From: Spongiactinospora sp. TRM90649
GTDB lineage: Bacteria; Actinomycetota; Actinomycetes; Streptosporangiales; Streptosporangiaceae
Direction: 5' to 3'
NCBI RefSeq assembly: GCF_029382225.1
Contig: NZ_JARLTC010000012.1
Coordinates: forward strand, 62,001 to 126,000
Length of the DNA stretch: 64,000 bases
In this document: positions 1 through 9,252 of the stretch, one piece after another
How positions within the stretch are numbered: position 1 is the first letter of the stretch
Layout: the number at the start of each line of letters is the position of its first letter
Notes under the pieces: generated by a model
Seen by the model: only the letters and a program-made list of their open reading frames with translations
Told to the model about the DNA's origin: nothing
Databases searched by the model: none
Made by a program: the position numbers and the translations under genes

Positions 1-881
1 TGCGGGCCGGGGAGACCGTCGGCGTCGTCGGGGAGAGCGGCAGCGGCAAGAGCACGCTGGCCCGCCTGATGCTCGGGATGATCGCCCCCACCTCGGGCAG
101 GGTCACCCTGGCCGGGCGCGACCCGGCCCGGCTGCGCGGGCGGGCGCTGCGCGACCTGCGCCGCCGCGCCCAGCTCGTGTTCCAGGACCCGGTCGGCGCG
201 CTCAGCCCGCGCCGCACGATCGCCGACGCGGTGGCCGAGCCGCTGCGGGCCGCCGGGGTCCCGGCCGCCGAGCGGGGGCGCCGGGTCGCCGAGGCGCTAT
301 CCCGGATGGGTCTTCCCGAATCCTTTCTGAACCGCCGCCCGCACGAGCTGTCCGGCGGGCAGGCGCAGCGGGTGGGCATCGCGCGGGCCCTGGTCGGCGC
401 GCCCGATCTCATCGTGTTCGACGAGCCGACCTCGGCGCTGGACGTCACCGTGCAGGCGCAGATCCTCAAGGTCGTCGGCGAGGTCGCGGGCGACGCGGGG
501 CGCGGCTCGGTGTTCATCTCCCACGACCTGGCCACGGTGCGCGGCACCTGCGACCGGGTGGTGGTGCTCTACCTGGGCAGGATCGTGGAGGAGGGGCCGG
601 TGGAGGAGGTCTTCGCGAACCCCCGTCACCCCTACACGATGGCGCTGCTCGCGGGGGCGCCCCGGCTGTCGGGCGAGCGGGCCGCCGCGCCGTCGGTGGA
701 GCTGACCAGGGACGCGGAGGAGGCGGGGCCGGGCACCGGCTGCCCGCTCGCGCCACGCTGCCCGTTCGCGCAGGACGCGTGCCGTACCGAGGAGCAGCGG
801 CTCACCCCGTACGGCGCGGCCCGCGTCGCCTGCCGGCGCGTCCCGGAGATCCCCGAGCTGATCGAACAGAGTGCGACGTGA
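1..881 (+). CDS. ABC transporter ATP-binding protein, oligopeptide/dipeptide type (5' end outside window)
   Basis: ATP-hydrolysing subunit of a peptide/nickel-type importer, working at the inner face of the membrane. The open frame runs in from the left edge, and the Walker A motif GESGSGKST lies in the first 60 bases, ahead of the first ATG at 69. The Q-loop (VFQDP), signature LSGGQAQRVGIARAL, Walker B LIVFDEPTSALD and switch His (ISHDL) follow in order. The C-terminal part, with the CPLAPRCPFAQDAC cysteine cluster, is the oligopeptide-transporter C-terminal domain of DppF/OppF. Its stop TGA (879-881) lies just before the next gene, so the transporter probably imports the substrate of the hydantoinase-type operon; that substrate link is inferred. 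Confidence 0.93.
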   Translation, partial: RAGETVGVVGESGSGKSTLARLMLGMIAPTSGRVTLAGRDPARLRGRALRDLRRRAQLVFQDPVGALSPRRTIADAVAEPLRAAGVPAAERGRRVAEALSRMGLPESFLNRRPHELSGGQAQRVGIARALVGAPDLIVFDEPTSALDVTVQAQILKVVGEVAGDAGRGSVFISHDLATVRGTCDRVVVLYLGRIVEEGPVEEVFANPRHPYTMALLAGAPRLSGERAAAPSVELTRDAEEAGPGTGCPLAPRCPFAQDACRTEEQRLTPYGAARVACRRVPEIPELIEQSAT

Positions 882-889
882 GGAGCGAG

Positions 890-2941
890 ATGCCGCACAT
901 CAGGCTGGCCGTGGACATCGGCGGCACCTTCGTGGACGCCATGGAGCTGGACACGCGTACCAACCGCGTCCGCTTCCGCAAGGCGTCCACGACCCCCGCC
1001 CGGCCGTGGGAGGGGGTGCTCAACGCGGTGGAGGCCCTGGGCACCGACCTGGCCGACGTGGAGCTGTTCATCCACGGCACCACCCTCGGCCTGAACGCCG
1101 TGCTGGAGCGCCGGGGCGAGCCCACCGGGATCATCACCAACGACGGCTTCCGCGACATCTTCCTGCTCGGCCGGGGCAACGTGCCCGCCGACCGGATGTA
1201 CGACTTCCAGTACGAGCGGCCGGAGAGCCTGGTGCGGCGCGGCCACACCGCCGGGGTGCGAGGCCGTCTCGACTACAAGGGCCGCGTGGTGGACGAGCTG
1301 GACCCGGACAGCGTCCGTGAGGCCGCCCGCGTGCTGGTGGAGGAGCGCGGCGTGCGCAGCCTCGCGGTCTGCTTCCTGCACTCCTTCCTCGAACCCGCGC
1401 ACGAACGGCGGGCCGCCGAGATCATCCGCGCGGCGCACCCGGACGTCACGGTCTCGGTCTCCACCGACATCGTGCGCGAATACCGCGAGTATGAGCGAAC
1501 CAGCACGACCGTGCTGGATGCCTACATCCGGCCCATCTTCGAGCGCTACGTGGACCGTCTGGAGACGGGTCTGGCCGAGCGCGGCTTCGCCGGGCGGTTC
1601 CTGATCATGCGGTCCGGCGGCGGCTCGATGACCTCGGCGGTGGCCAAGACCTCCCCCACGCACACCGTGCTGTCCGGCCCTGCGGGCGGGATCGTCGGCG
1701 CGGCCTACGTGGCCGAGGCGCTCGGCCGCGACAACCTGCTGACCTTCGACATCGGCGGCACCTCGCTGGACACCTGCGTGATCGAGCGCGGCGCGGCGGT
1801 GGCCGCCTACGAGGCCCAACTTGAACACTTCCCGCTGCTCATCCCCACCTACGACATCCGCACCATCGGCGCGGGCGGCGGCTCCATCGCCCACCTGGAC
1901 CGGGGGCTGCTCAAGGTCGGCCCGCAGAGCGCGGGCGCCGACCCCGGCCCGGTCTGCTACGGGCGCGGCGGCACCCGGCCCACCGTCACCGACGCGGCCG
2001 TGGTGCTCGGCTACGTGGACCCCGACAAGTTCCTCGGCGGCGCGATGGGCCTCTCCGGGCAGGCGGCGGCGGACGCGCTGCGTGAGCAGATCGCCGAGCC
2101 GCTGGGGCTGGACCTGCCCGCCGCGGCGGCGGGCGTCTTCGACGTGCTGCTGGCCAAGACGGTCGGCGCGGTGCGGCAGATCACGGTGGAGCGCGGGCAC
2201 GACCCCCGGGTGTTCTCGCTGCTGGCGTTCGGCGGGGCGGGGCCGCTGCTGGCCCCGCTATTGGCCAGGGAGATGGGCATTCCCGAGGTCGTCGTGCCGT
2301 ACGCGCCCTCGGGGTTCTCGGCCTGGGGCATGCTGTCCGCCGACATCGTGGACGACGTGTCGCGGACGGTGATGACCACCCTCGACGACGCCGACCTGAC
2401 CGCCCTCGCGGAGGTCTTCGGCGATGCGGAGGCCGAGGCGGGCGCGTCGCTGGCCGCCCAGGGGGTGCCCGCCGGGCTGGCCGTGCTGGAGCGCGCCATG
2501 GAGGTGCGCTACCTGGGCCAGGAGCACTCGCTGACGGTGCCGGTCGGGCGCGGCGCCGTCGATCCCGCCGCCGTGCGCGCCGGGTTCGAGGAGCTGCATC
2601 ACGCCCGCTACGGCCACAGCATGGACAACCGGCTGCAGATCCTCAACCTGCGGGTCCGCGGCGTGGGCCGCACCGAGCGGCCGGAGCTGCCGCGCCCGGC
2701 GGCGGGCGACGGCGACCCGGCCCAGGCGCTGACCGGACGGCGCGACGCCTACGACTTCGGCGTGCGGGCCGTCGTGCCGTTCGATGTCTACGACCGGGCC
2801 GCGCTGGAGCCGGGCGACACCCTCACCGGCCCCGCGCTGATCGACGAGGGCACCTCGACCACGGTGGTGCACTCCGGCCAGCGCGTGCGGGTCGATCCGC
2901 ACGGCCACCTGCTCGTCGCGCTGCCGGAGAACGGGTCTTGA
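890..2941 (+). CDS. hydantoinase/oxoprolinase family protein, A subunit (HyuA-like)
   Basis: ATP-dependent cyclic-amide hydrolase subunit of about 683 residues, of the HyuA/5-oxoprolinase N-terminal/acetone-carboxylase beta family. The N-terminus shows the ASKHA-type nucleotide-binding loop DIGGTFVDA, and a second loop TFDIGGTSLDTC lies near residue 285. The ATG at 890 is chosen because AGGAG (881-885) precedes it; an in-frame GTG at 878 would overlap the upstream stop. The gene overlaps the B subunit region by a few bases, as is usual for hyuA-hyuB pairs. The real substrate (hydantoin, oxoproline or another lactam) cannot be read from the sequence. Confidence 0.92.
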   Translation: MPHIRLAVDIGGTFVDAMELDTRTNRVRFRKASTTPARPWEGVLNAVEALGTDLADVELFIHGTTLGLNAVLERRGEPTGIITNDGFRDIFLLGRGNVPADRMYDFQYERPESLVRRGHTAGVRGRLDYKGRVVDELDPDSVREAARVLVEERGVRSLAVCFLHSFLEPAHERRAAEIIRAAHPDVTVSVSTDIVREYREYERTSTTVLDAYIRPIFERYVDRLETGLAERGFAGRFLIMRSGGGSMTSAVAKTSPTHTVLSGPAGGIVGAAYVAEALGRDNLLTFDIGGTSLDTCVIERGAAVAAYEAQLEHFPLLIPTYDIRTIGAGGGSIAHLDRGLLKVGPQSAGADPGPVCYGRGGTRPTVTDAAVVLGYVDPDKFLGGAMGLSGQAAADALREQIAEPLGLDLPAAAAGVFDVLLAKTVGAVRQITVERGHDPRVFSLLAFGGAGPLLAPLLAREMGIPEVVVPYAPSGFSAWGMLSADIVDDVSRTVMTTLDDADLTALAEVFGDAEAEAGASLAAQGVPAGLAVLERAMEVRYLGQEHSLTVPVGRGAVDPAAVRAGFEELHHARYGHSMDNRLQILNLRVRGVGRTERPELPRPAAGDGDPAQALTGRRDAYDFGVRAVVPFDVYDRAALEPGDTLTGPALIDEGTSTTVVHSGQRVRVDPHGHLLVALPENGS

Positions 2942-2952
2942 ACGGAGAATCC

Positions 2953-4635
2953 ATGGAACTGGACGGGGCGACCGCCGAGGTGGTCCGCAGCTACCTGCTG
3001 GCCGCCGCCGAGGAGATGCGGGCGACGCTGATCCGCACCTCCTTCAACCCGGTCATCTACGAGGTCCACGACTTCGGGCTGTCCATGTACGACGCGGACC
3101 TGCGGCTGATCGCCGAGGCGACCGGGCTGACGTTCTTCCTCGGCGCGAACGACTTCTCGCTGGCCAAGGGCGTGGAGTACGTCGGGCGGGAGAACCTGCG
3201 CAAGGGCGACGTGATCCTGCTCAACTACCCGTACTGGAACGCCGCCCACGCCTACGACGCCACCCTCTTCGCGCCCGTCTTCGACGACGGAGAGGACGGA
3301 GGCGAGGAACTGGTCGGGTTCCTGTGCGTCCGCGCCCACTGGATGGACCTGGGCGCCAAGGACCCCGGGTATGTCCTGGACTCCACGGACATGCACCAGG
3401 AGGGACTGATCTTCCCCGGCACCAAGGTCTTCTCCCAGGGCGAGCCCGTCCACGACGTGCACGAGCTGATCCGCTTCAACTCCCGGATGCCCGACCTGGT
3501 GATCGGCGACCTGCACGCCCAGGTCGCCGCGCTGCGGACCGGCGAGCGGCGGCTGCTGGAGATCATGCGCAAGTTCGGCCGTCCCACGGTGGACGCCGCC
3601 GTCCGGCGCATGATCGAGGACGGCGAGGCCCGCACCCGCGCCGCGCTGGCCGAGCTGCCGCAGGGCACCTGGACCGCCGAGGACTGGGTGGACGACGACG
3701 GCATCACCTCCGACCCGGTGAAGATGCGCTGCACGGTCACCATCGCCGACGGCCGGTTCAGCGTGGACTTCGACGGCTCGTCCCCGGCCACGGCGGGGCC
3801 GATCAACATGCCGTTCGGCGCGACCATCGCGCTGTGCAAGGTGGTGCTGAAGGCGCTGACCTCGCCCGACGAGCCGTCCAACCACGGCACCACGCTCCCG
3901 CTGGACGTGCGGGCCGAGCCGGGCACCCTGTTCCACGCCGTCTACCCGCAGCCCACGTTCACGCTGTGGACCGGCATCGTGGCGGTGGAGCTGATCTGCA
4001 AGGCGCTGGCCCAGGGCATGCCGGACCGGCTGCCCGCCTCCTCGGGCGGCGACGTGCCCGGGTTCATGATGGTCGGCGTCCACCCCGACACCGGGCAGAT
4101 GTTCGCGGTCAGCAACAACGACCTGGTCGGCTGGGGCGGGACGACCGAGCACGACGGCATGAACGCGGCCACGCACATCTCGGGCAGCGCCGGGCGTAAC
4201 ACCCCGGTCGAGGTCCTGGAGGCCAGGACGGGCATGTTCTTCGAGCGCGTCGAGATGCGCACCGACTCCGGCGGCCCCGGACGCCACCGGGGCGGCGTCG
4301 GCCTGCGCCGCGACATCCGATTCACCACCCCCGGCGAGTTCCTCTCCGTCATCAAGAAGACCCGTTCCCGCCCGTGGGCGCTGGCCGGCGGGCACGAGCC
4401 CGACCCCAACCAGGTCGTCCTGTTCCCCGGCACCGACCGCGAGGAGCGGGTCAGCACCCGCCGCACCGCGGTCCGGCCGGGCGACCGGGTCACGCTGCTC
4501 ACCGCCGGGGGCGGCGGCCACGGCGACCCGCGCGACCGCGACGCCGAGGCGGTCCGCCGGGACGTGGCCGAGGGGTACGTGTCCCCGGAGGCCGCCCGCG
4601 AGATCTACGGCACGTCCGTGGAGGAGACCACGTGA
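2953..4635 (+). CDS. hydantoinase B/oxoprolinase family protein (HyuB-like)
   Basis: Partner subunit of the preceding HyuA-like protein, about 560 residues, of the hydantoinase B/5-oxoprolinase C-terminal family. Diagnostic stretches include the early segment LIRTSFNPVIYEVHDFG, the central YPYWNAAHAYDATLF and the late glycine-rich SGGPGRHRGGVGLRRD. The ATG at 2953 is preceded by GGAGA (2944-2948); an in-frame TTG at 2938 overlaps the hyuA stop and is a less likely start. Together the pair should form a heteromeric ATP-dependent ring-opening enzyme in the cytoplasm. Confidence 0.92.
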   Translation: MELDGATAEVVRSYLLAAAEEMRATLIRTSFNPVIYEVHDFGLSMYDADLRLIAEATGLTFFLGANDFSLAKGVEYVGRENLRKGDVILLNYPYWNAAHAYDATLFAPVFDDGEDGGEELVGFLCVRAHWMDLGAKDPGYVLDSTDMHQEGLIFPGTKVFSQGEPVHDVHELIRFNSRMPDLVIGDLHAQVAALRTGERRLLEIMRKFGRPTVDAAVRRMIEDGEARTRAALAELPQGTWTAEDWVDDDGITSDPVKMRCTVTIADGRFSVDFDGSSPATAGPINMPFGATIALCKVVLKALTSPDEPSNHGTTLPLDVRAEPGTLFHAVYPQPTFTLWTGIVAVELICKALAQGMPDRLPASSGGDVPGFMMVGVHPDTGQMFAVSNNDLVGWGGTTEHDGMNAATHISGSAGRNTPVEVLEARTGMFFERVEMRTDSGGPGRHRGGVGLRRDIRFTTPGEFLSVIKKTRSRPWALAGGHEPDPNQVVLFPGTDREERVSTRRTAVRPGDRVTLLTAGGGGHGDPRDRDAEAVRRDVAEGYVSPEAAREIYGTSVEETT

Positions 4636-5852
4636 ATACGCAGGTGATCGTCGGCTGCACGGTCCTCGACGGCCGGGTGGCGGAGGGCGCGCGCCCGGTC
4701 GAGGACGCCGCCGTGCTGGTGCGCGACGACCGGATCGTCTCGGCAGGGCCGCGCGAGAGCGTCCTGGCCGAGGCGGGCGACGCCCGCCGCATCGACCTGG
4801 GCGGGGCCTACGTGACCCCCGGCCTGGTCAACATGCACACCCACCTGTCGCTGTCGCTGCCCGGCGGGGGCGGCGACCAGGTCAGGGCGATGACCCCGCA
4901 CGAGCTGGCGCTCTACATGGCCGACGGCGCGTGCCGCACGCTGGACCGGGGCGTCACCACCGTCCGCTGCGTGGCCGAGAAGGACCACGCCGACTTCGCG
5001 CTGCGCCGGGCGATCGAGGCCGGGCGCGTGCCGGGGCCGAGGATCTTCACCGCGGGCCGGGCGCTGGTCTGCACCGGCGGGCACGGCCACGAGGGCACCG
5101 ACACGCTGGAGTGCGACGGCGCCGACGGCTTCCGGCGCGGCACCCGCGCCCAGCTCAAGGCGGGCGCGGACCTGATCAAGGTGATGATCTCCGGCGGCAT
5201 CGCCGGGGAGCACGAGGCCATCGACACCCCGCAGTTGTTCGCCGACGAGATGGCCGCGGTCATCGAGACCGCGCACGCCTGGGGCCGCAGGGTCACCGCG
5301 CACGCGGGCCCGGCCGAGGTGATCGCCAAGGCCGTCGAGCTGGGCCTGGACTGCGTCGAGCACGGCTACCAGCTCACCCCCGAGGTGGCCGCGCTGATGG
5401 CGGGGCGCGGCACCGCGCTGGTGCCGACCCTGCTGGTCACCCGGTGCAAGGAGTTCTTCGACGAGCTGGGCGTGCCCGAGTGGATGCAGCGGCGCTCGCT
5501 CGGCGCGGGTCCCCGCCACCTGGAGAGCTACGCGACGGCCGTCGCCGCCGGGGTGGAGGTGCTGCTCGGCAGCGACATGCCGCCGTTCTGGCCGATCGAC
5601 GGCACCAACGCCACCGTGCGCGAGCTGGAGCACATGGCCGGGGTGATCGGCCCGGCGCGCGCCCTGTACGCGGGCACGCTCGGCCCGATCCGCTGGCTGG
5701 ACGCCGAGGCCGACCTCGGCACGGTGGAGCCGGGCAAGTACGCCGACCTGATCGCGACCGGCGCGGACCCGCTGGAGAGCACGTCGGCGTTCCGTGACGT
5801 GCGCTGGGTGATGAAGGGCGGCACGGTGATCCGCGGAGAGGGCGGGAGTTGA
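4632..5852 (+). CDS. metal-dependent amidohydrolase family protein (imidazolonepropionase/prolidase-like)
   Basis: Cytoplasmic TIM-barrel hydrolase of about 406 residues. The metal-binding HxH sits in VNMHTHLS, a conserved Lys in ADLIKVMISGG could be the carbamylated ligand, and further ligands are expected in VTAHAG, VEHGY and LLGSDM. The C-terminal GTVEPGKYADLI is typical of the composite beta-sandwich of this superfamily. It starts at a GTG whose last two bases begin the HyuB stop (4-bp overlap), so the two are translationally coupled. It probably acts on the opened ring or a related amide; the exact substrate is unknown. Confidence 0.9.
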   Translation: MNTQVIVGCTVLDGRVAEGARPVEDAAVLVRDDRIVSAGPRESVLAEAGDARRIDLGGAYVTPGLVNMHTHLSLSLPGGGGDQVRAMTPHELALYMADGACRTLDRGVTTVRCVAEKDHADFALRRAIEAGRVPGPRIFTAGRALVCTGGHGHEGTDTLECDGADGFRRGTRAQLKAGADLIKVMISGGIAGEHEAIDTPQLFADEMAAVIETAHAWGRRVTAHAGPAEVIAKAVELGLDCVEHGYQLTPEVAALMAGRGTALVPTLLVTRCKEFFDELGVPEWMQRRSLGAGPRHLESYATAVAAGVEVLLGSDMPPFWPIDGTNATVRELEHMAGVIGPARALYAGTLGPIRWLDAEADLGTVEPGKYADLIATGADPLESTSAFRDVRWVMKGGTVIRGEGGS

Positions 5853-6244
5853 CTCTGGACACCCGGGCGGCGGCGGCCATCGCCACCGCCATCGACGACA
5901 TGTACGCGGCCTTCCTGGCCGGAGACCGCGACCGGTTCGACAGCCACCTGCATCCCGAGGTCACCACCTGGGAGACCCACCTGCCCGGCCCGCTGCGCAC
6001 CCGCGCCGAGCTGGACTCCTACCGCGACGCCCGCGACGCGGCCGGGGCGCGGCCCGCGCCGGGCACGCTGGCCGCGGACGACAAGCGCATCGATGTGTGG
6101 GGCGAGGTCGGCGTGGCCAGATATGTCCTGGTGGCCCAGTCGGACGGCGAGCGGCCGGAACGCACCCGGGTCACCGACGTGCTGCGGCACACCCGTGGCC
6201 GGTGGCTGATCGCCCACCACCACGCCGAACTGCTCCGCGACTGA
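5849..6244 (+). CDS. SnoaL-like/NTF2-fold protein
   Basis: Small protein of 131 residues with the NTF2/SnoaL pattern: an N-terminal helix (AIDDMYAAFLAGDRDRFDSHL), a central TWETHLPGP and a C-terminal strand pair ending RGRWLIAHHHAEL. Members are small isomerases, dehydratases or ligand-binding proteins. The start is a TTG at 5849 overlapping the amidohydrolase stop by 4 bases; the first ATG lies about 50 bases later and would remove the first helix. It belongs to the operon, but its reaction cannot be deduced. Confidence 0.8.
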   Translation: MTLDTRAAAAIATAIDDMYAAFLAGDRDRFDSHLHPEVTTWETHLPGPLRTRAELDSYRDARDAAGARPAPGTLAADDKRIDVWGEVGVARYVLVAQSDGERPERTRVTDVLRHTRGRWLIAHHHAELLRD

Positions 6245-6255
6245 GAGGAGACGCC

Positions 6256-6573
6256 ATGGCCGACGACATGGAGCTGTACGACCTGCGGGTCACCGTCGAC
6301 TCCATCGAGGGCCGGTCGGTGTGCGGCATGGCCGTGGGCGACCACTTCGACCTGGAGCGCAGCGCCCACCTGCGGCTGCCGGAAGGGCGGCACTTCTGCG
6401 TGTGGGCGCTGGCCTCCGTGCTGCCGTTCCTCGCCGCCAAGCAGCGCGACCTGCCGGACGGCGACTGGCTGTCCCGCGACACGCTGTTCTGCTGCCCCGA
6501 CCCGGAGGAACGGCTGACCATGCGGGTGGAGCGGCTGCGCCGCCGTCCGATGGACTCCGCGGAACTCACCTGA
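6256..6573 (+). CDS. TIGR04076 family protein
   Basis: A 105-residue protein whose layout matches the small TIGR04076 family: an N-terminal YDLRVTVDSIEG strand, a cysteine in the SVCGMAVGDHF turn, the helix CVWALASVLPFL, and FCCPDPEERLTMRVERL near the end. The biochemical role of the family is not established. The ATG at 6256 follows a clear GAGGAG ribosome-binding site. It sits between the SnoaL-like gene and the LLM oxidoreductase, so an accessory role in the same catabolic pathway is a reasonable guess. Confidence 0.78.
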   Translation: MADDMELYDLRVTVDSIEGRSVCGMAVGDHFDLERSAHLRLPEGRHFCVWALASVLPFLAAKQRDLPDGDWLSRDTLFCCPDPEERLTMRVERLRRRPMDSAELT

Positions 6574-6595
6574 CCGAGTGGAAGGAGCGCCCGCC

Positions 6596-7603
6596 ATGAC
6601 CAGGGCGGAGATCGGGATCGGCCTGCAGAGCGACAAGCGGGCGGGCGACTACGCGCGGCTGGCCCGTGCCGCCGAGGAGCACGGCGTGGACGTGCTCACC
6701 GTGTTCGGCGACCTGATGTACCAGCCGCCGATCTTCCCGTTGCTGGAGATGGCCGCCGCTACCCGCCGGGTGCGTCTCGGCACCGCCTGCCTGAACCCGT
6801 TCTCGATGGCCCCCTACGAGATCGCCGGGCAGGTCGCCGCGCTCGACCTGGCCTCCGACGGGCGGGCCTACCTGGGCTTGGCGCGCGGCACCTGGCTGGG
6901 CGAGGTGGGCCTCGCCCAGCCCCGGCCGACGGCCGCGCTGGCCGAGTGCGCCGAGGTGGTCTACCGGCTGCTGGGCGGCGACACCTCGGGGTTCGAGGGG
7001 TCGGTGTTCCGGCTGGCGCCGGGCACCGCGCTGCGCTACGAGGTGCGCCGTCCCCGGCCGCCGCTGCTGATCGGCGCCTGGGGGCCGCGCGGCGCGGCGC
7101 TGGCCGGGCGGATCGCCGACGAGATCAAGGTGGGCGGCAGCGCCAACCCGGCGATGGTCGGCGTCATCAGGGAACGCGTCCGGGCCGGGGCCGAGGCGGC
7201 GGGCCGTACGGCGAGCGACGTCGGCGTGGTGCTGGGCGCGGTCACCGTGGTCGACCGCGACGGCGCGGCGGCCCGCGCGCGGGCCCGCACCGAGGTCGCC
7301 ATGTACCTGGCCGTGGTCGCCGACCTCGACCCGACCGTCGAGGTGCCCGCCGACCTGCTGGCCAGGGTCAAGGGGGAGGTGGCCGCCGGGCGGCACGAGG
7401 CGGCCGGGCGGCTCCTCCCCGACGACCTGGTGGACCTGTTCGCGTTCTCCGGCGACCCCGAGCACGTCGCCGGGCAGGCGCAGGCGCTGATCGACGCGGG
7501 CGTGCGGCGGGTGGAGTTCGGCACCCCGCACGGACTGACCCCCGACCAGGGCGTGCACCTGATCGGGACCGAGGTGCTGCCGATGCTCAAGCTGGAGGTC
7601 TGA
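6596..7603 (+). CDS. LLM class flavin-dependent oxidoreductase
   Basis: Bacterial-luciferase-like TIM-barrel oxidoreductase of 335 residues using FMN or F420. Family features include the early IGIGLQSDKRAGDYARLAR, the strand/turn VRLGTACLNPFSMAP, LYLG-type strand YLGLARGTWLG and the late GDPEHVAGQAQALIDAGV. The ATG at 6596 follows AAGGAG (6582-6587). It is coupled to the next gene by a TGATG overlap at 7601-7605. Actinomycete members of this group are often F420-dependent, so reduction or oxidation of an intermediate from the hydantoinase branch is plausible. Confidence 0.9.
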   Translation: MTRAEIGIGLQSDKRAGDYARLARAAEEHGVDVLTVFGDLMYQPPIFPLLEMAAATRRVRLGTACLNPFSMAPYEIAGQVAALDLASDGRAYLGLARGTWLGEVGLAQPRPTAALAECAEVVYRLLGGDTSGFEGSVFRLAPGTALRYEVRRPRPPLLIGAWGPRGAALAGRIADEIKVGGSANPAMVGVIRERVRAGAEAAGRTASDVGVVLGAVTVVDRDGAAARARARTEVAMYLAVVADLDPTVEVPADLLARVKGEVAAGRHEAAGRLLPDDLVDLFAFSGDPEHVAGQAQALIDAGVRRVEFGTPHGLTPDQGVHLIGTEVLPMLKLEV

Positions 7604-8733
7604 TGGCCGGGCACGTCGTGGTGATCCTGGGCCCCGCGCCGGAGGCCGATCCCGGTCTGCTCGCCGAGGTGGCCGAACGCGAGTCGGCCGCGCTGGGCGT
7701 GGCCGGGGAGGTTCGCGTCGCCGACGACGCCGTCGCCTTCGCGGCCGAGCTGGACGCGGCGGGCGCGCGGCCCGGGGTCGCGGTCGTCGCGCTGCCCGGA
7801 CCGGACTCGCGGGCCCGGGCGCTGATCGGGCGCGGCACGCCGTTCGACTCGCGGCTGGTCTGGCTCGACCTGGCCAGGGCCGACCGGGTGCCCGCCGCGG
7901 ACGCCACGCACCTGCACGGGCGGGGGGTGTGGGGGCTCGCGTGGGCGATCCGGCACGCCGTCCACCGGACGGCGGGCGCGGGCCGCCGCGTCCCCTACGG
8001 CGCCGACCCCGACCAGTACGGCGAGCTGATCATGCCCATCGGCGTGGACGCGCTTCCCGGGCCGCCCGCCGTGGCGATGCTGCTGCACGGCGGGTTCTAC
8101 CGGTCGATCTGGGGCGCGGACCTGATGGACGCCCTGGCCGTGGACCTGGCCCGGCGCGGCTTCGCCGTCTGGAACGTCGAATACCGCCGCCCCGACCTGC
8201 ACGGCTGGGACGCCACCGTGGCCGACGTCGCCGCCGCGCACGCCGCGCTGGGCGACCTCGGCGCGCCGCTCGACCTCGGCCGGGTCGCGGTGATCGGCCA
8301 CTCGGCGGGCGGTCAGCTCGCGCTGCGCCTGGCCGCCGACCGGTGGGCCGGTGACGGCGGGATCGCCCTCGGGGTGTCCCTGGCCGGGCTGCTGGACCTC
8401 GACGAGTGCGACGCCCGCGAGCTGAGCGGCGGCGCGACGGCGGGCGCGCTGGGCGGCGGCCACGACCGCCTGCCGGCGGTGTACGCGGCGTCGAGCCCGC
8501 TCGCGCGGGTGCCGCTCGGCGGCCCGCAGCTCGTGGTCCAGGGCGCGCAGGACGACCTCGACCTGATCGACTTCAACCGCCGGTACACCCGTGCCGCCGA
8601 GGCGGCCGGAGACCACGTTACATACCTGGAGCAGCCGGGAGACCACTTCTCCGTGATCGACCCGGCGGCCGGCATCTGGGCGGCCACGGCGGCCGAGATG
8701 GCCGCCCGGCTGGGGGTCACGGCAAGGGGGTGA
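7603..8733 (+). CDS. alpha/beta hydrolase with a dehydroquinase-II-like N-terminal domain
   Basis: A 376-residue protein of two parts. The C-terminal two thirds is an alpha/beta hydrolase of the kynurenine-formamidase/BD-FAE type: oxyanion motif LLHGGFYRSIWG, nucleophile GHSAGGQ, acid in VQGAQDDLD and His in GDHFSVID. Residues 1-125 resemble a degenerate type II dehydroquinase: it opens VVVILGP and ends with VWLDLARADR and GVWGLAWAIRHAV, where AroQ has its EVHLSN and GxGxxGY segments. The AroQ catalytic residues are not visible. The start overlaps the previous stop (TGATG). With TDO and kynureninase 2 kb away, this could be the missing formylkynurenine hydrolase; that is inference. Confidence 0.82.
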   Translation: MAGHVVVILGPAPEADPGLLAEVAERESAALGVAGEVRVADDAVAFAAELDAAGARPGVAVVALPGPDSRARALIGRGTPFDSRLVWLDLARADRVPAADATHLHGRGVWGLAWAIRHAVHRTAGAGRRVPYGADPDQYGELIMPIGVDALPGPPAVAMLLHGGFYRSIWGADLMDALAVDLARRGFAVWNVEYRRPDLHGWDATVADVAAAHAALGDLGAPLDLGRVAVIGHSAGGQLALRLAADRWAGDGGIALGVSLAGLLDLDECDARELSGGATAGALGGGHDRLPAVYAASSPLARVPLGGPQLVVQGAQDDLDLIDFNRRYTRAAEAAGDHVTYLEQPGDHFSVIDPAAGIWAATAAEMAARLGVTARG

Positions 8734-9166
8734 CCGGCTGCCAGGAGACGGGGCTGGACAGCACCATCGTGCTGGACGGCGTGCCGTAGTGCGCCAGGCG
8801 GTCGATCAGGTCCTCGAAGGCCGCCATCGACGGCACCGCGACCATGATCAGGCAGCAGGTGTCGCCGGTGACCCGGTAGACTTGGACGATCTCCCCGAGG
8901 GCCAGCGCCCGCTCGTCGCGCAGGATGCACCGCGCCCCGTAGCAGGACATCCGGATCACCGCGCGGACCGTCCGCCCGGCCCTGAGCGGATCGACGTGGG
9001 CGTGGTAGCCGGTGATCACCCCGTTCTCCTCCAGCCGCCGCACCCGCTCGGCCACCGAGGGCGCCGACAGGTGGACCCGGCGGGACAGCTCGCTGTAGGA
9101 CAGCCGCCCGTCGGCCTGCAGCTCGGCCAGGATCGCCCAGTCCATCACGTCCATGCTCACTTTCAC
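8717..9166 (-). CDS. Lrp/AsnC family transcriptional regulator
   Basis: Regulator of about 149 residues with an N-terminal winged HTH (DWAILAELQADGRLSYSELSRRV, LSAPSVAERVRRLEENGVITGY) and a C-terminal RAM/ligand-sensing domain ending in SSTMVLSSPVSW. AAAGG (9173-9177) has a 6-base spacing to a GTG at 9166, favoured over GTG 9172 or ATG 9154. The 3' end overlaps the convergent hydrolase by 17 bases. Before the TnpB element inserted, it was divergent from and next to kynA, so it is probably the amino-acid-sensing regulator of the kynurenine genes. Confidence 0.9.
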   Translation of the reverse strand: MKVSMDVMDWAILAELQADGRLSYSELSRRVHLSAPSVAERVRRLEENGVITGYHAHVDPLRAGRTVRAVIRMSCYGARCILRDERALALGEIVQVYRVTGDTCCLIMVAVPSMAAFEDLIDRLAHYGTPSSTMVLSSPVSWQPVTPLP

Positions 9167-9252
9167 GCTCACCCTTTGTAGTTCCGAAGGCGCAACCCGG
9201 ATTCGGGTTCCACGCCGAAGGCATTCTGGCGAATTCCCCTTTGGGATGGCAT

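Noticed and set aside
632..2200. Long minus-strand frame of 522 codons opposite hyuA
   Set aside because: Low-complexity Arg/Gly/Ala/His composition and no motif; it is the mirror of a well-supported gene in GC-rich DNA. The same applies to 2788-4521, 7036-8646, 11240-12349, 18602-20410 and 22495-23772.
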